A stretch of 64,000 nt of DNA from Capillimicrobium parvum (GCF_021172045.1 NZ_CP087164.1:2418001-2482000); one strand, 5' to 3'; numbered from the stretch's first letter, positions 1 through 8,800 are shown. Numbers and translations: made by a program. The notes: generated from the sequence alone by a model not told the origin.

Positions 1-1
1 G

Positions 2-754
2 AAATACGACGCGATCATCCTGCTCGTCATCGACGCCGCGACCGTGGAGTCTGCCCTCGCCGCAGCCAACAAGGCGAACATCCCGGTTGCCTGCGTCATG
101 TGCGACAACGAGGGCTATGAAGGAAAGATCTACGACGTCACGACCGGTGGCTACCCCGCTGGACAGGCCATGGCGCAGTATGTGATCGCCGACTCGGGCG
201 GAAAAGCGAAGATCCTCGTGTTCAACGACAAGGGCTTCGCCATCAATCCGCGCCGCGTCGCCGGATTCGAGGACACGATCGCGAAGGACTGTCCTGGGTG
301 CAAGGTCGTCGCGGATCTCCAGACATCCGCCGCGGAGCTGAGCGACGCTGGTCCGCCGTCCTGGCTGGGCGCGCTGAGGCGCTATCCCGAAGGGAGCTTC
401 GATTACGTGGTGTGGCCCGGTGACTACTGGGCGGTGCCCGCCGGCAAGACGGCTCAGGAGCAGGGACGCGAGGTCGGCGTCACCGGCTACGACGGCACGC
501 CCGAGATGGTCGGCCTGATCAAGCAGGGCGGCACGGTGTTCAAGGCGACGATCTCGGCGCCCTTCCCGTACCTGGGTTGGGCGGCGCTGGACGTGGTGGC
601 GCGGGCGTCCGCCGGGCACGATGTCTGGGACACGACGCAGATGCCCGTCCGGCTGGTCACAGCCGACAACGCGGCGGACTTCCCCCACGGTTGGTTCGTG
701 CCGAGGGATGTCGATCCCAAGGCAACGTTCGGCAAGCTCTGGCAGGGCAGTTGA
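2..754 (+). CDS. Sugar-type ABC substrate-binding protein, C-terminal part
   Basis: The reading frame is already open at base 2, so the gene begins before the window and its signal peptide is not seen. The visible 250 residues match the second half of periplasmic binding proteins of the ribose/autoinducer type (Peripla_BP_4). A CPGC motif followed by a short variable loop is shared with the complete binding protein at 16.5 kb (CPGC), and the one at 32.7 kb has CSTC at the same place, which suggests a structural disulfide in this subgroup. It should capture a solute outside the membrane for an ABC importer. The solute is unknown. The SDR gene follows 148 bp downstream on the same strand. Confidence 0.8.
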   Translation, partial: KYDAIILLVIDAATVESALAAANKANIPVACVMCDNEGYEGKIYDVTTGGYPAGQAMAQYVIADSGGKAKILVFNDKGFAINPRRVAGFEDTIAKDCPGCKVVADLQTSAAELSDAGPPSWLGALRRYPEGSFDYVVWPGDYWAVPAGKTAQEQGREVGVTGYDGTPEMVGLIKQGGTVFKATISAPFPYLGWAALDVVARASAGHDVWDTTQMPVRLVTADNAADFPHGWFVPRDVDPKATFGKLWQGS

Positions 755-902
755 CGCACGCTCGGACACGGCACGAGCGGTCAGCCACGGTGCCGGAATC
801 GCCGAGTGCCGGTGGGCAACCGCTCGTCCACGGTCGCCCACTCCGGCGAACCGTGACACCGGACACTCGCTGCTGCCGCGCCTGGTCGTCGGGTGTCTTC
901 CC

Positions 903-1670
903 ATGAAGACCGGGCGGCTTGACGGAAAGGTGGCGCTCATCACCGGGACCGCCGGCGGGCAGGGTCGAGCCGCGGCGGAGCTGTTTGCGAGCGAGGGGGC
1001 GCATGTCATGGGCTGCGACGTGAACGCTGCGGGGGCCGCGGAGACCCTGGAACGCGTGCGTGCCGCCGGCGGCAGGATGGACTCGCATGCACCGGTGGAC
1101 CTCGGGGACTCTGCCGCAGCGCGGGCATGGGTCGCGGAGGCCGCCCGCCTCGGTGGCGGCATCGACATCCTCTACAACAACGCGTCTGAGGCCCGCTTCG
1201 GATCGATCGGCGACCTCACCGACGAGGACTGGCACGCGACGATCCGCAACGAAGTCGATCTGATCTTCTACGTCTGTAGTGCCGCTTGGAGGTATCTCGT
1301 GGACGGCGGCGGATCGATCATCAACACCGGGTCGATCTCGGGCGTCAGCGCGATACAAGCCACCCCCGGGTCGTTCGCCCACGCCGCGGCCAAGGGCGCC
1401 GTGATCGCCCTCACGCGCGAACTGGCGCTGGAGGGCGGCCCACACGCAATCCGGGCCAACTCGATCTCCCCCGGCATCATCGCTTCACCGGCAACCGCAC
1501 GGATGCTCACCGACCAGAAGTTCAACACGGACCATCTCGACAGCATCATGTTGACTCGCATCGGCGAGGTCGAGGACGTGGCGGCGATGGCGCTCTTCCT
1601 CGCGTCCGACGAGAGCGCTTGGGTCACCGGCGCGAACTTCATGGTCGACGGCGGGTTTCTCGCCCGCTGA
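903..1670 (+). CDS. Short-chain dehydrogenase/reductase with altered catalytic Tyr
   Basis: This 255-residue protein has the classical SDR length and fold markers: the nucleotide-binding TGTAGGQG near residue 15, a YNNAS version of the NNAG motif, and a PGI segment after the active site. It should oxidise or reduce a hydroxyl/carbonyl group with NAD(P). The catalytic YxxxK position reads HAAAK, so the usual proton-donating Tyr is His. The start is the ATG at 903; the frame is open further upstream but without SDR similarity. The substrate is unknown, and the Tyr to His change makes classical SDR activity uncertain. Confidence 0.8.
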   Translation: MKTGRLDGKVALITGTAGGQGRAAAELFASEGAHVMGCDVNAAGAAETLERVRAAGGRMDSHAPVDLGDSAAARAWVAEAARLGGGIDILYNNASEARFGSIGDLTDEDWHATIRNEVDLIFYVCSAAWRYLVDGGGSIINTGSISGVSAIQATPGSFAHAAAKGAVIALTRELALEGGPHAIRANSISPGIIASPATARMLTDQKFNTDHLDSIMLTRIGEVEDVAAMALFLASDESAWVTGANFMVDGGFLAR

Positions 1671-1694
1671 CGGCCCGTCACCCCTGCAAAAACA

Positions 1695-1719
1695 GAAAGC
1701 CTCGGTCTGCAGGGCTTTC
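1695..1719. terminator. Hairpin after the SDR gene
   Basis: A 7-bp perfect stem (GAAAGCC / GGCTTTC) around an 11-base loop lies 25 bases after the SDR stop codon. A-rich bases on the left and T-rich bases in the right arm make it usable as a terminator in either direction. Confidence 0.5.
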
Positions 1720-1775
1720 GAGATGCCGGAGGAGGTGTCTGGCCTCAGGACATATGTCCCGAGACATCACAGTGA

Positions 1776-1820
1776 TGCCGGAGGAGGGACTCGAACCCTC
1801 CGGACACGCGGATTATGATC
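1776..1820 (-). pseudogene. 3' half of a tRNA gene (possible integration-site relic)
   Basis: Read on the minus strand, the segment contains a T-arm (stem GAGGG/CCCTC around the loop TTCGAGT) followed by a 7-base acceptor strand CTCCGGC and A. A possible variable-arm stem TCCG/CGGA precedes it. No matching 5' acceptor strand (GCCGGAG) or D-arm is found on the 5' side, so only the 3' part is present. The acceptor strand and variable arm are most like a tRNA-Leu, a tentative identity. A lone tRNA 3' end is what an integrating element leaves at its attachment site. Confidence 0.55.
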
Positions 1821-1972
1821 GGCCGACAAGTTGGCGCATTCGCGGTACTTACGGGCTTCGGAGATGCCCTCAGTTGCGCTCAGAAGGGGTCAGAATCGGG
1901 CAGTTCGGGACCTGTTTCGGGACCCGATTCGCTGGGCGGTCGGACGTCCGCTGTGCACTCCATGCTGTCGGT

Positions 1973-2286
1973 GTGACGGCCCATGACGTCATCCGCGAAG
2001 TGTTCGATCCGAGCGGTGCGCGGGTGGTGCTGCCCGGGCGCGTGTGGCGGGAGAAGGTGCTCCGCGGCCACCCTGAGCTCGAGCTCCACGTCGACGCAAT
2101 GCTGCGGGCCGTCCGGTCGCCCGCTCACGTCGAGGCCGATCCTGTCTTCGAGGAGCGACGGCGCTAATACGTGCGAGACGCGGGGCCCAGTCGATGCTGC
2201 TGGTGGTCGTAAGCTCTGAGCAGGAGCCGGCACGGATCATCTCCGCGTTCGGCCACCGCAAGGACCCGAGGCCATGGAGCGCGTGA
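1973..2286 (+). pseudogene. Broken small gene upstream of a DUF2283 gene
   Basis: From GTG 1973 the frame gives 64 residues containing WREKVLRGHPE, a pattern I associate with small proteins that often precede DUF2283 genes. It stops at TAA 2165-2167, where a Tyr codon would be expected. The same frame continues with YVRDAGPSR, then loses sense near 2195. The expected C-terminus (LLVVVSSEQEPARI...FGHRKDP) is in another frame and ends at TGA 2284-2286, overlapping the ATG of the next gene. So there appear to be two lesions, one nonsense and one frameshift. The original function is unknown. Confidence 0.65.
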
Positions 2287-2561
2287 GCATCACGATCGGC
2301 GCGGTCACCTTCGACCATGCCGACTACGACGCCGACAACGACGTCTTGTACCTGCACGTCGATCCGCCTCAGCAGGCCGACGGTGAGGAGACTCCGGAGG
2401 GGCACGTCATCCGTTACGCGCCGGCCACGTCGCGGATCGTGGGCCTGACGTTGCTGGGCCCTCGTCGGATCCTGGACCGCGATGGTCATCTGACGGCGAC
2501 CGTGCCGGAGACGGTGGAGACCAGCGCTGAAGCGCTGGCGCCAGCGCTGGCCGCCGCCTAG
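2274..2561 (+). CDS. DUF2283 family protein
   Basis: The 95-residue protein carries the DUF2283 pattern: YDADNDVLYLHV near residue 18, then EGHVIRYAP and IVGLTLLG. The family is common next to small toxin-like or hypothetical partners, and its biochemical role is not established. The start ATG overlaps the end of the broken upstream gene, as in translationally coupled pairs, so the partner seems to have been lost while this gene stayed open. The C-terminal tail is Ala-rich and likely unstructured. Confidence 0.75.
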   Translation: MERVSITIGAVTFDHADYDADNDVLYLHVDPPQQADGEETPEGHVIRYAPATSRIVGLTLLGPRRILDRDGHLTATVPETVETSAEALAPALAAA

Positions 2562-2645
2562 GCGGCGGATCGCTCGCGCCCCATCGTGGTCGTGGAGGCG
2601 CGGCCGCTCTCGGGGGTCGAGGCGCGCGCCTTAGGATCCGGCGCT

Positions 2646-3725
2646 GTGAGTTCGGCCGATGAGGTGGTTGCCCCGGAGGTCCTCGCGGCGACCGCACCGG
2701 CGCGGTGGCTGCTCGACCAGGCGGAGGCTGGTGTGCCGTTGACGCAGACGTATGCGTTGGCTCGGGTGGTGGTGCGAGAGGCGGCGGAGCGGTGGCCGGG
2801 GTGGTGGGATGCGGAACTTTTCGGTCCGCCGCATCGCGAGGCCGAGCTGGCGGTGCTGGAGGCGCTGCATGAAGGACTCCGGCGGCTGCGGTTGGTGCGG
2901 CGCGGCGGCCGCCGCCTGCTGACGACGGCACGCGGTCGTGAGCTGGCCGCCGATCCTGGCGCTCTGCTGCAGGCGCTTGCGGCGGACCTCGGCGCGGGCG
3001 ACGCGTTTACGGAGTCGGTCGCCGTCGCGGTCCTCGATGCGTTGCGCGGTGGCGAATCTTGCGATTGGCGCGAGCTTGATGCTGCGGCGTTCGCGCGTGT
3101 CCGACGGCAGCCTTGGGCGGGGCCGGATGGGGCGCCGCCGGGTGAGCGCGACGTCGGCGCGGTCGTCGGCGATGTGCTGCGCCGCGGTGAGGCGTATGGG
3201 CTCGTCGAGCGGTTCCCGGATCCGGCGCAGCCGCGCCTGCGTGGTCATCGTCTCGCGCTATCGCCGGCGGGGCGCATGGTGTTCGGAGGTGGAACGGCGA
3301 CTGCCGGGCCGGTCTATGTCTTCGATGCGACGCTCGCGAACGTGCGTGGGGTTCGCGCGCGGATCGCCGTGCGCGGCGATCAACATCTGACGGCGCTGCA
3401 TGACGCGATCCAGGAGGCCTTCGGCTGGCTGGACGACCATCTGTACTCGTTCTGGCTGGACGGTCGCTTCTGGGGTGACGATGACACCGAATACACGTCG
3501 CCGGTCACTCCTGACGAGGCATCTCATACTGCGGAGGTGCCGGTGTCCGAGCTGGACCTGTCAGTCGGGGCGAAGATCGCCTACGTGTTCGACTTCGGCG
3601 ACGAGTGGCGCGTTCGACTCTCCCTCCGGGCGATCGAGGAGGCCGACGGGGCGCGGTATCCACGCGTGGTGACGCGCACGGGCCAGGCGCCGCCGCAGTA
3701 TCCGGACGTGGGCCTCGACGACTGA
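2646..3725 (+). CDS. pRiA4b ORF-3-like domain protein
   Basis: The protein is about 359 residues from GTG 2646, which has AGGA nine bases upstream; an earlier GTG at 2586 would add 20 residues. The last 125 residues match the plasmid pRiA4b ORF-3-like domain: a segment beginning YVFDATLANVRG, then HLTALHDAIQEAFGW, DHLYSFWLDG, and YVFDFGDEWRVRL. The N-terminal two thirds is helical and charged with no motif I recognise. The family is widespread on plasmids and islands, and its function is unknown. It lies in the accessory strip between tRNA relic and direct repeat. Confidence 0.75.
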   Translation: MSSADEVVAPEVLAATAPARWLLDQAEAGVPLTQTYALARVVVREAAERWPGWWDAELFGPPHREAELAVLEALHEGLRRLRLVRRGGRRLLTTARGRELAADPGALLQALAADLGAGDAFTESVAVAVLDALRGGESCDWRELDAAAFARVRRQPWAGPDGAPPGERDVGAVVGDVLRRGEAYGLVERFPDPAQPRLRGHRLALSPAGRMVFGGGTATAGPVYVFDATLANVRGVRARIAVRGDQHLTALHDAIQEAFGWLDDHLYSFWLDGRFWGDDDTEYTSPVTPDEASHTAEVPVSELDLSVGAKIAYVFDFGDEWRVRLSLRAIEEADGARYPRVVTRTGQAPPQYPDVGLDD

Positions 3726-3735
3726 TCTGCGCGGG

Positions 3736-4086
3736 TTGCGCGCGGCGGGCGGTCGCCCTACCGTCGATCATGTGGCGTCTCCTGCAGGTCGCACCCGGCA
3801 GCAGCGCAAAGCGGATCGCGAGGTGGTCGGCGCGTACCACGAGGCGCAGCTCAAGCTGCTACTCGAGCGCGTGCGCGAGGGATTCGCCCGCTACGACGCA
3901 GGCGCGATCGATGCATTCCAACTCGACGATCTCATCCACCGCTACAAGCGCGCCACGCAGAAGCTGTGGAGCGCCTGCGTCGGCAGCGGCTCACAGGTAG
4001 AGAGCATGGCCCGGCTGCTCGAGTGGCAGAGGGCTGAGGGCGAGGAGACCGACTGGTGGGAGCTCGTCGCCCGGCGCGATCGCTGA
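3736..4086 (+). CDS. Small conserved actinobacterial hypothetical protein
   Basis: Up to 116 residues from TTG 3736; GTG 3772 is an alternative start that fits the conserved part better. The core (RQQRKADREVVGAYHEAQL, FARYDAGAIDAFQLDDLIHRYK, WWELV) is helical and charged and resembles a small protein family seen repeatedly in actinobacterial genomes without assigned function. It begins 10 bases after the previous stop, so the two are probably cotranscribed. No membrane segment or catalytic motif is visible. Confidence 0.6.
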   Translation: MRAAGGRPTVDHVASPAGRTRQQRKADREVVGAYHEAQLKLLLERVREGFARYDAGAIDAFQLDDLIHRYKRATQKLWSACVGSGSQVESMARLLEWQRAEGEETDWWELVARRDR

Positions 4087-4281
4087 CCACTGGGCGACGC
4101 GCCCGCCGCGGTTTATCGGCGTCGCGCGCTAGGAGTCGTCGCGCTCGCTGGGGGCGGAGTTCTGGCACCGTTCTGGCACCACTGGCGCTGCGCCCCTATG
4201 CCGCTAGCACGGGGACGGTCGGAGACGCCAAAAAGCCCGTTGTGCTCGAGAGTTCGTCCGATCTCAACGGAGGTCGAAGAG

Positions 4282-4508
4282 CCTTCTGCATGGCAAGAAT
4301 GCCATTCATAAAATGGGGTCGAGGGAAAAGTCCTGCAAAATGAATGTGTCTGCGGCCCGAAGCCGCCCTCAGGCACCTGTGCCGATTCGGCAAGTTTGCC
4401 GCCATATTCGGCAGGGTTCTGGCACAGTTTTGGCACCGGGACCTCTGCCTGCGGCTCGAGCACGTCGGCCCCGCTGGCGACGTCGCCAGCGGATCGGCGC
4501 CTTGACGC
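4282..4508 (+). repeat. Left copy of a ~225-bp direct repeat with attachment-site core
   Basis: This segment aligns in the same orientation with 56689-56916, with roughly three quarters of positions alike by eye. It opens with an identical 18-base core, CCTTCTGCATGGCAAGAA, which at the right copy is the anticodon-loop region of a tRNA-Gly-like 3' end. Other shared blocks are GCCGCCATATTCGG, GGTTCTGGCACAGTTTTGGC and GCCAGCGGATCGGC. Minus-strand frames through both copies give similar peptides (VPKLCQN, EYGG), compatible with the degraded 3' end of an integrase gene reading into its attachment site. The integrase interpretation is inference. Confidence 0.65.
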
Positions 4509-5363
4509 TGCCGGTCTATGCCTCTGGGACCGCGGGTTGAACCATGGGCCACCGACCCGCTCATGAGCGTGTGACCGTGTGGCGACGGTTCACGGGCTGC
4601 CGCCCCGATTGGCATCCACGCGGGTTGGCCTCGCGTGGATGGATGTAGGTGCCCCGTGGCCAGCATCAGCGCTGGGATGTCGAGGCTCTTGGCGTCACGT
4701 TCGAGCATCCCGTCCGACGGGCGCGGCCCCTCCGCGCGCGTCTACAGCGAGCGCAGGTCCAGACGGCGCGGCTCGTCCATGGCGCAGCCTACGGGCGTCA
4801 TCACCGTCTGAAACGAGCAGCGGCGACGGTACGTGAGCCGAACGGCCCGGCGCCGCAGCGCTTCGCCGATGATCGTCGGTCGCTTTGCCTGAAGGCAGGG
4901 AGCACCTCGACTTGCGGCAGGCGTGGCGGCCCCTGCGCCTCGAAGCGGAGTCGTCACTCGGCCGGGGATGCCCGTGACGGCCTGACGGCCGCGTTGACCG
5001 CCGCGAGGAGGAGGACTGTCATGCAGACGGCAAGGCCCCGCCGGGCCGCCACCTCGAAGCTCGCGACGGCGTCGGTCAGAAGGTCGGCACGTGCTGCGCG
5101 GAGCGTACCCGGCCACGAGAAGCCCGAGCGCGACGCTCACGCGCTCCTGGATTCGGGCAAGCGCCGGACCGGTGGATCCTCCCGCAGCATGCCGTCACCT
5201 TGACCAACGTCAGCGACCGCGGCCTCCGTACGCCTACTGCTCGACCGGCGACAACCCGCGGTGGCTCACCGTGGTCCACCCTTGTGGCGGCGCCCCACGG
5301 GCACGCGCAGCCGCACGAGTCCTGGCCTCACGGCAAGCGTGGTGAATCAGCGCCGCGCGCGCG
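4509..5363. other. 855 bp without a recognisable gene
   Basis: Several frames stay open on both strands because of the base composition, but none gives a peptide with a family signature, credible ribosome site or codon pattern. The one structure seen is a 9-bp inverted repeat, ATCCACGCG (4614-4622) and CGCGTGGAT (4632-4640), around a 9-base loop. The stretch may be debris left by element loss next to the repeat. Confidence 0.5.
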
Positions 5364-7286
5364 TCAGTCCGCCGCCTCGCGGTGCGCGTGGCAACTGCCC
5401 TCGCCCGGCCGCGAGGGTGGCACGTCGAGCGCGGGGCTGCGGTCGAAGAAGCCCCACGGCTTGAGCTCGAAGCCGATCCGGGCGACCGGCATGACCGGCC
5501 AGTCCTCCGGCCGCGGGACGTGATGGTGGTTCATCGTGTACCAGACGACGATGTCGGTGTCCTCGACGCTGCGGTCCGCTTGGACCCAGCGCGGCAGGCC
5601 GTCGCCCCCCTTGTGCTGGTAGGGGTAGTCGCCGGCGGGGTAGCGCTCGGCCGGGTCGTACGGGGTCACCCACAGGTGGTAGTCGACGAAGCCCGCGCGC
5701 CTGAGCATGGACGAGTCGGCGGCCGCGAAGGGGAGGGTGTTCTCGCCCGTGATGAGCTTGTAGGCGATGGGCTGGCCGACGCGGTTGGGCCTGGTCGGGT
5801 TCTGGATGTACCAGCTGCGGGCGGTGGAAAGGTCGATGCGCCGGCGGGCCTCGGCCTCGGTGCGCAGGGTGCGCGCGACGGTGCGCCAGGCGTTGCCGTG
5901 CGGGTTGCCGGGACCGACGGGATCGGCCTCGGTCTGGACCTCCACGACCGAGTTGCCGCCGCCGTCGAGATGCGGGTCCAGACGCGCGCAGAAGACGTGC
6001 TGGTGGTGCATCGCGTTGAGGTTCGGGGCGACGAGCTTGCCGTAGGGGGACGTCTCGCCGTCGGCCATCGCCTGCGTGGCGACGATGCCCGTGGCCTTGA
6101 CCTCCGAGCCGATGATGCCGTCCTGGTAGAGGTACCAGAAGAAGCCGTAGTCGTAGTTGCCGACGGTGATGAAGCTCGAGATCACCAGGCGCCGGGCACG
6201 CCGGACCTCGACGTGGCCGGTGCGGAAGTCCATGTGCTTCCAGAGGGTGCCGTAGTCCTCCTCGTGCAGGCAGATCGCGTTGGGGACCACGACCGGCTCG
6301 CCGTCGGCGTTGGCCCACGCGCCGTCGAAGTAGTGGATGACGCCGAGGCAGTCGCACCCGAGCGTCAGCGAGTTGGTCATCGTGCCGGCGTTGAACTCGC
6401 CGATGTCCAGCGGCGTCTGATAGAAGCGGTCGGGGTCGGCGTAGGGGACGACCATCTCGGCGTAGGACGCGCGGCGCAGGATCGGGCGCAGCTCACCGTC
6501 GTCCTCGTAGCCGAGGTCATGCAGGACGAGCCCCTCGCGCTGGTCGAAGCCGACGCGCACGCGCCACTTCTGCCAGCGCACCTCGTGGCCGTCGACGGTG
6601 AAGCTCGGTCCCTCGGGCTGGCTGATGTGGATGGGGCGCAGGTCGTCCCGCAGCGCGATGCGGTCGGCGCGGAACTCGCCGACCTCGGCGGGCAGCGCCA
6701 CGGGCTCGCGGTCCTCGAAGTGCACGAGCTCGCCGGTGTGGATGTCGACGAGGCCGAAGATCCCCTCGAGCGGGCGGGCGTACGCGTTGCCGCCCGGCTC
6801 GGGCCGGACGTAGGCGAGGATCCGCGCGAGGCGGTGGCCGCCCTGCTCCTCGGGGAGGTCGTACCAGCCCGCCGACACGGGGTCGACGTCGACGAGCGAG
6901 ACGTCGTCGATGCCGCGCCGCTTCAGCGCCGCCTGAAACCGGGGCGCGCGGCGCACCGCGGCCTCGATCGCCAGGAACTCGGCCTCGGTCATCTGCGGCT
7001 CGACGCCCTCGAGGACCCGCCAGTCGGTCGCGGTGTCCGCCTCCAGGTCCACGCGCGCCTCGATCGTCGTGCGGCGCTCCACGTCGTGCAGGACGGCCTG
7101 CGCCGCGCGCACCGGGTCGGCGGCGTCGCGGGGCGGCTCCGCCGTGGAGATGGACACGAACCGCACGCCGTCGGGACACTCCGGATGGGCGCGCAGGGTC
7201 GCCGCGGCCCGGGAGATCTCCTCGGCGGTGAGCGGGTCGAGAGGGTGACGGCGGCCGAGCGCGGCCGATGGGCTGGCGGTGTCCAT
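5364..7286 (-). CDS. Copper/topaquinone primary-amine oxidase
   Basis: The 640-residue protein is a full-length copper amine oxidase, converting RCH2NH2, O2 and water to aldehyde, NH3 and H2O2. Tyr378 in NYDY is the tyrosine self-processed to topaquinone. Asp294 (LDIGEF) is the catalytic base. Copper ligands are His428 and His430 (HHQH) and His589 just before VPRPEDWP. No signal peptide is seen, so it is probably cytoplasmic. In this setting methylamine is an attractive substrate, but specificity cannot be read from sequence. The ATG at 7286 lies just downstream of the shared palindrome at 7308-7323, and a TetR gene diverges from it. Confidence 0.93.
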   Translation of the reverse strand: MDTASPSAALGRRHPLDPLTAEEISRAAATLRAHPECPDGVRFVSISTAEPPRDAADPVRAAQAVLHDVERRTTIEARVDLEADTATDWRVLEGVEPQMTEAEFLAIEAAVRRAPRFQAALKRRGIDDVSLVDVDPVSAGWYDLPEEQGGHRLARILAYVRPEPGGNAYARPLEGIFGLVDIHTGELVHFEDREPVALPAEVGEFRADRIALRDDLRPIHISQPEGPSFTVDGHEVRWQKWRVRVGFDQREGLVLHDLGYEDDGELRPILRRASYAEMVVPYADPDRFYQTPLDIGEFNAGTMTNSLTLGCDCLGVIHYFDGAWANADGEPVVVPNAICLHEEDYGTLWKHMDFRTGHVEVRRARRLVISSFITVGNYDYGFFWYLYQDGIIGSEVKATGIVATQAMADGETSPYGKLVAPNLNAMHHQHVFCARLDPHLDGGGNSVVEVQTEADPVGPGNPHGNAWRTVARTLRTEAEARRRIDLSTARSWYIQNPTRPNRVGQPIAYKLITGENTLPFAAADSSMLRRAGFVDYHLWVTPYDPAERYPAGDYPYQHKGGDGLPRWVQADRSVEDTDIVVWYTMNHHHVPRPEDWPVMPVARIGFELKPWGFFDRSPALDVPPSRPGEGSCHAHREAAD

Positions 7287-7307
7287 GGGGTGAAGTCGAC
7301 CACCGGA

Positions 7308-7323
7308 CTAGACAAATGTCAAG
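7308..7323 (-). promoter_or_regulatory. Shared 16-bp palindromic operator with -35 box (copy 1)
   Basis: On the minus strand the site reads CTTGACATTTGTCTAG. It is a near-perfect palindrome containing TTGACA as a -35 box. It lies 22 bases upstream of the copper amine oxidase start and 50 bases before the divergent TetR gene. The same site recurs at 13688, 20565, 30410 and 32508. Confidence 0.75.
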
Positions 7324-7372
7324 TTCACTGCCGCGCGGTCGGCTCCGGAGCGCCTGACGATACGCTCGCCCC

Positions 7373-7951
7373 ATGGAGCGCGCCAGCGTCGAACGCCCGC
7401 CGCACAACGAAGGCCGCGACGCGCTGCTCGACGCCACCGAGCGGGTGATCGCCAAGCACGGCTTCCGGGGCCTCACCTACCGGCGCGTCGCCGCGGAGGC
7501 CGGCCTCACCCACGGGCTCGTCACGTACCACTTCGGCACGCTCGACGCGATGGTCCACGCCGCGCTCGAGCGCGCCTCACGCCACGCCGTCGAGGCGGCG
7601 CGCGTCGACTCCGACAGCGGGCGCCTGGAGGACTTCGCCGCCGACCTGCCGGGCCTCGCCGCCGAGGAGCCCGACGCCCAGGCCTTCCAGTTCGAGCTCG
7701 CGCTCGAGGCCCGGCGGCGCCCGGAGCTTCGCGACGACGTCCGCGCGCAGTACGACGAGTTCTTCGCCGTCACCGCTCGCGCCCTGGACCGCATCGGCAT
7801 CGAGCCCGACCCCATGCTCGCCCGGCTCGTCTTCGCCGCGCTCGACGGCATCATGCTCCAGCAGCTCATCTTCGAGGACGAGGGACGCGGCGAGGAGCTC
7901 GTCGCCGAGCTGCAGCGGATGCTCGCCGCACTCGGGGCGGCGGGCGGCTGA
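7373..7951 (+). CDS. TetR-family regulator, palindrome-associated type
   Basis: A 192-residue TetR regulator with the N-terminal helix-turn-helix at about residues 18-65 (VAAEAGLTHGLVTYHFG) and a helical ligand/dimer domain containing AFQFELALEARRRPELR. It is closely similar to the TetR proteins at 19.9 kb and 52.0 kb. It is divergent from the copper amine oxidase gene, and the palindrome at 7308-7323 lies between them, so local control and autoregulation through that site are likely. The ligand may be an amine or amide substrate; this is inference. Confidence 0.88.
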   Translation: MERASVERPPHNEGRDALLDATERVIAKHGFRGLTYRRVAAEAGLTHGLVTYHFGTLDAMVHAALERASRHAVEAARVDSDSGRLEDFAADLPGLAAEEPDAQAFQFELALEARRRPELRDDVRAQYDEFFAVTARALDRIGIEPDPMLARLVFAALDGIMLQQLIFEDEGRGEELVAELQRMLAALGAAGG

Positions 7952-7999
7952 GCGCCACTCGCGGAGCGCCCACGGGATCTGTACGGTCCCGCAAGGAAA

Positions 8000-8015
8000 C
8001 TGGACACATGGCTAG
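8000..8015. promoter_or_regulatory. Degenerate copy of the palindromic operator
   Basis: CTGGACACATGGCTAG keeps CT-GACA--TG-CTAG of the shared palindrome but loses TTGACA. It lies between the TetR gene end and the 3' end of the SDR gene, away from any gene start, so it may be a relic or chance match. Confidence 0.25.
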
Positions 8016-8063
8016 TTCGAGGCATTGCATCCCGGCTCGGCGTGGCGCGAGCCACAGACGAGG

Positions 8064-8768
8064 TCAGTGGTAGCGATGCCCGCCGTCGACGTTGATCGTC
8101 TGGCCGGTGATGAAGCCCGCGGCCGGCGTGACGACGTAGGCGACCGCCTCGGCGACGTCGTTCGGCGCTCCCGCACGGCCGATCGCCTGCGCGCCGACGA
8201 CCTCGTCGAACAGCGGATCGGCCGCCGCGGCGCCCCTCGTGTCGATCAGGCCCGGGGCGACCGCGTTGACCGTGATGCCGAGCGGGCCCGCCTCGGTGGC
8301 GAGCGCACGCGTGAAGCCGATCACGCCGCCCTTGCTCGCGACGTACGCGGTCAGGCAGCGCTGCCCGATGAAGAATGTCGACGAGACGATGTTGACGATC
8401 CGGCCGTAGCCCTGCTCGCGCATGACCGGGAAGACCGCGCGCGAGCAGACGAAGACGCCGTCGAGGTTGAGCCCCATGACCGCCCGCCACGTGTCGAGCG
8501 TCATCGCCTCGAACGGGACGTGCGGGTAGACGCCCGCGTTGTTGACGAGGACATCGATGCGGCCGTGCCGGGCAACGACCTCGGCCACGGCGGCCTGCAC
8601 CGCATGCTCGTCGGTGACGTCGACGGCCGGCCGGCCCTCGTCCGGCGCGCGGTCGAACACGACGACGGTCGCCCCATCGGCGCGCAGCCGGGCGGCGATC
8701 GCCGCGCCGATGCCGCGCGCGCCGCCGGTGACGACGGCGACCTGATCGGCGAGTGGCAGCGAGCTCAT
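8064..8768 (-). CDS. Short-chain dehydrogenase/reductase
   Basis: A 234-residue classical SDR: cofactor motif TGGARGIG near residue 14, VNNAG near 90, active-site YVASK near 142, and the closing INVDGG segment. It should interconvert an alcohol and a carbonyl with NAD(P)H, substrate unknown. It is transcribed leftward from a start only 32 bp from the start of another SDR read rightward, so both promoters must overlap. No copy of the shared palindrome lies at this divergent start. Confidence 0.88.
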   Translation of the reverse strand: MSSLPLADQVAVVTGGARGIGAAIAARLRADGATVVVFDRAPDEGRPAVDVTDEHAVQAAVAEVVARHGRIDVLVNNAGVYPHVPFEAMTLDTWRAVMGLNLDGVFVCSRAVFPVMREQGYGRIVNIVSSTFFIGQRCLTAYVASKGGVIGFTRALATEAGPLGITVNAVAPGLIDTRGAAAADPLFDEVVGAQAIGRAGAPNDVAEAVAYVVTPAAGFITGQTINVDGGHRYH

Positions 8769-8800
8769 GACGCGGGCAGCGTATGCCCGGAGGAGGCGAG

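Noticed and set aside
4196-4708. Minus-strand frame across the left repeat as a real gene
   Set aside because: The peptide resembles the matching frame of the right repeat only within the repeat and has no start, domain or codon support; treated as a relic.
5382-7448. A 688-codon open frame antisense to the copper amine oxidase gene
   Set aside because: It is a shadow of the high-GC coding frame on the other strand: Val/Ala/Arg/Asp-rich, no family signature, and the opposite strand encodes a full enzyme with all catalytic residues.
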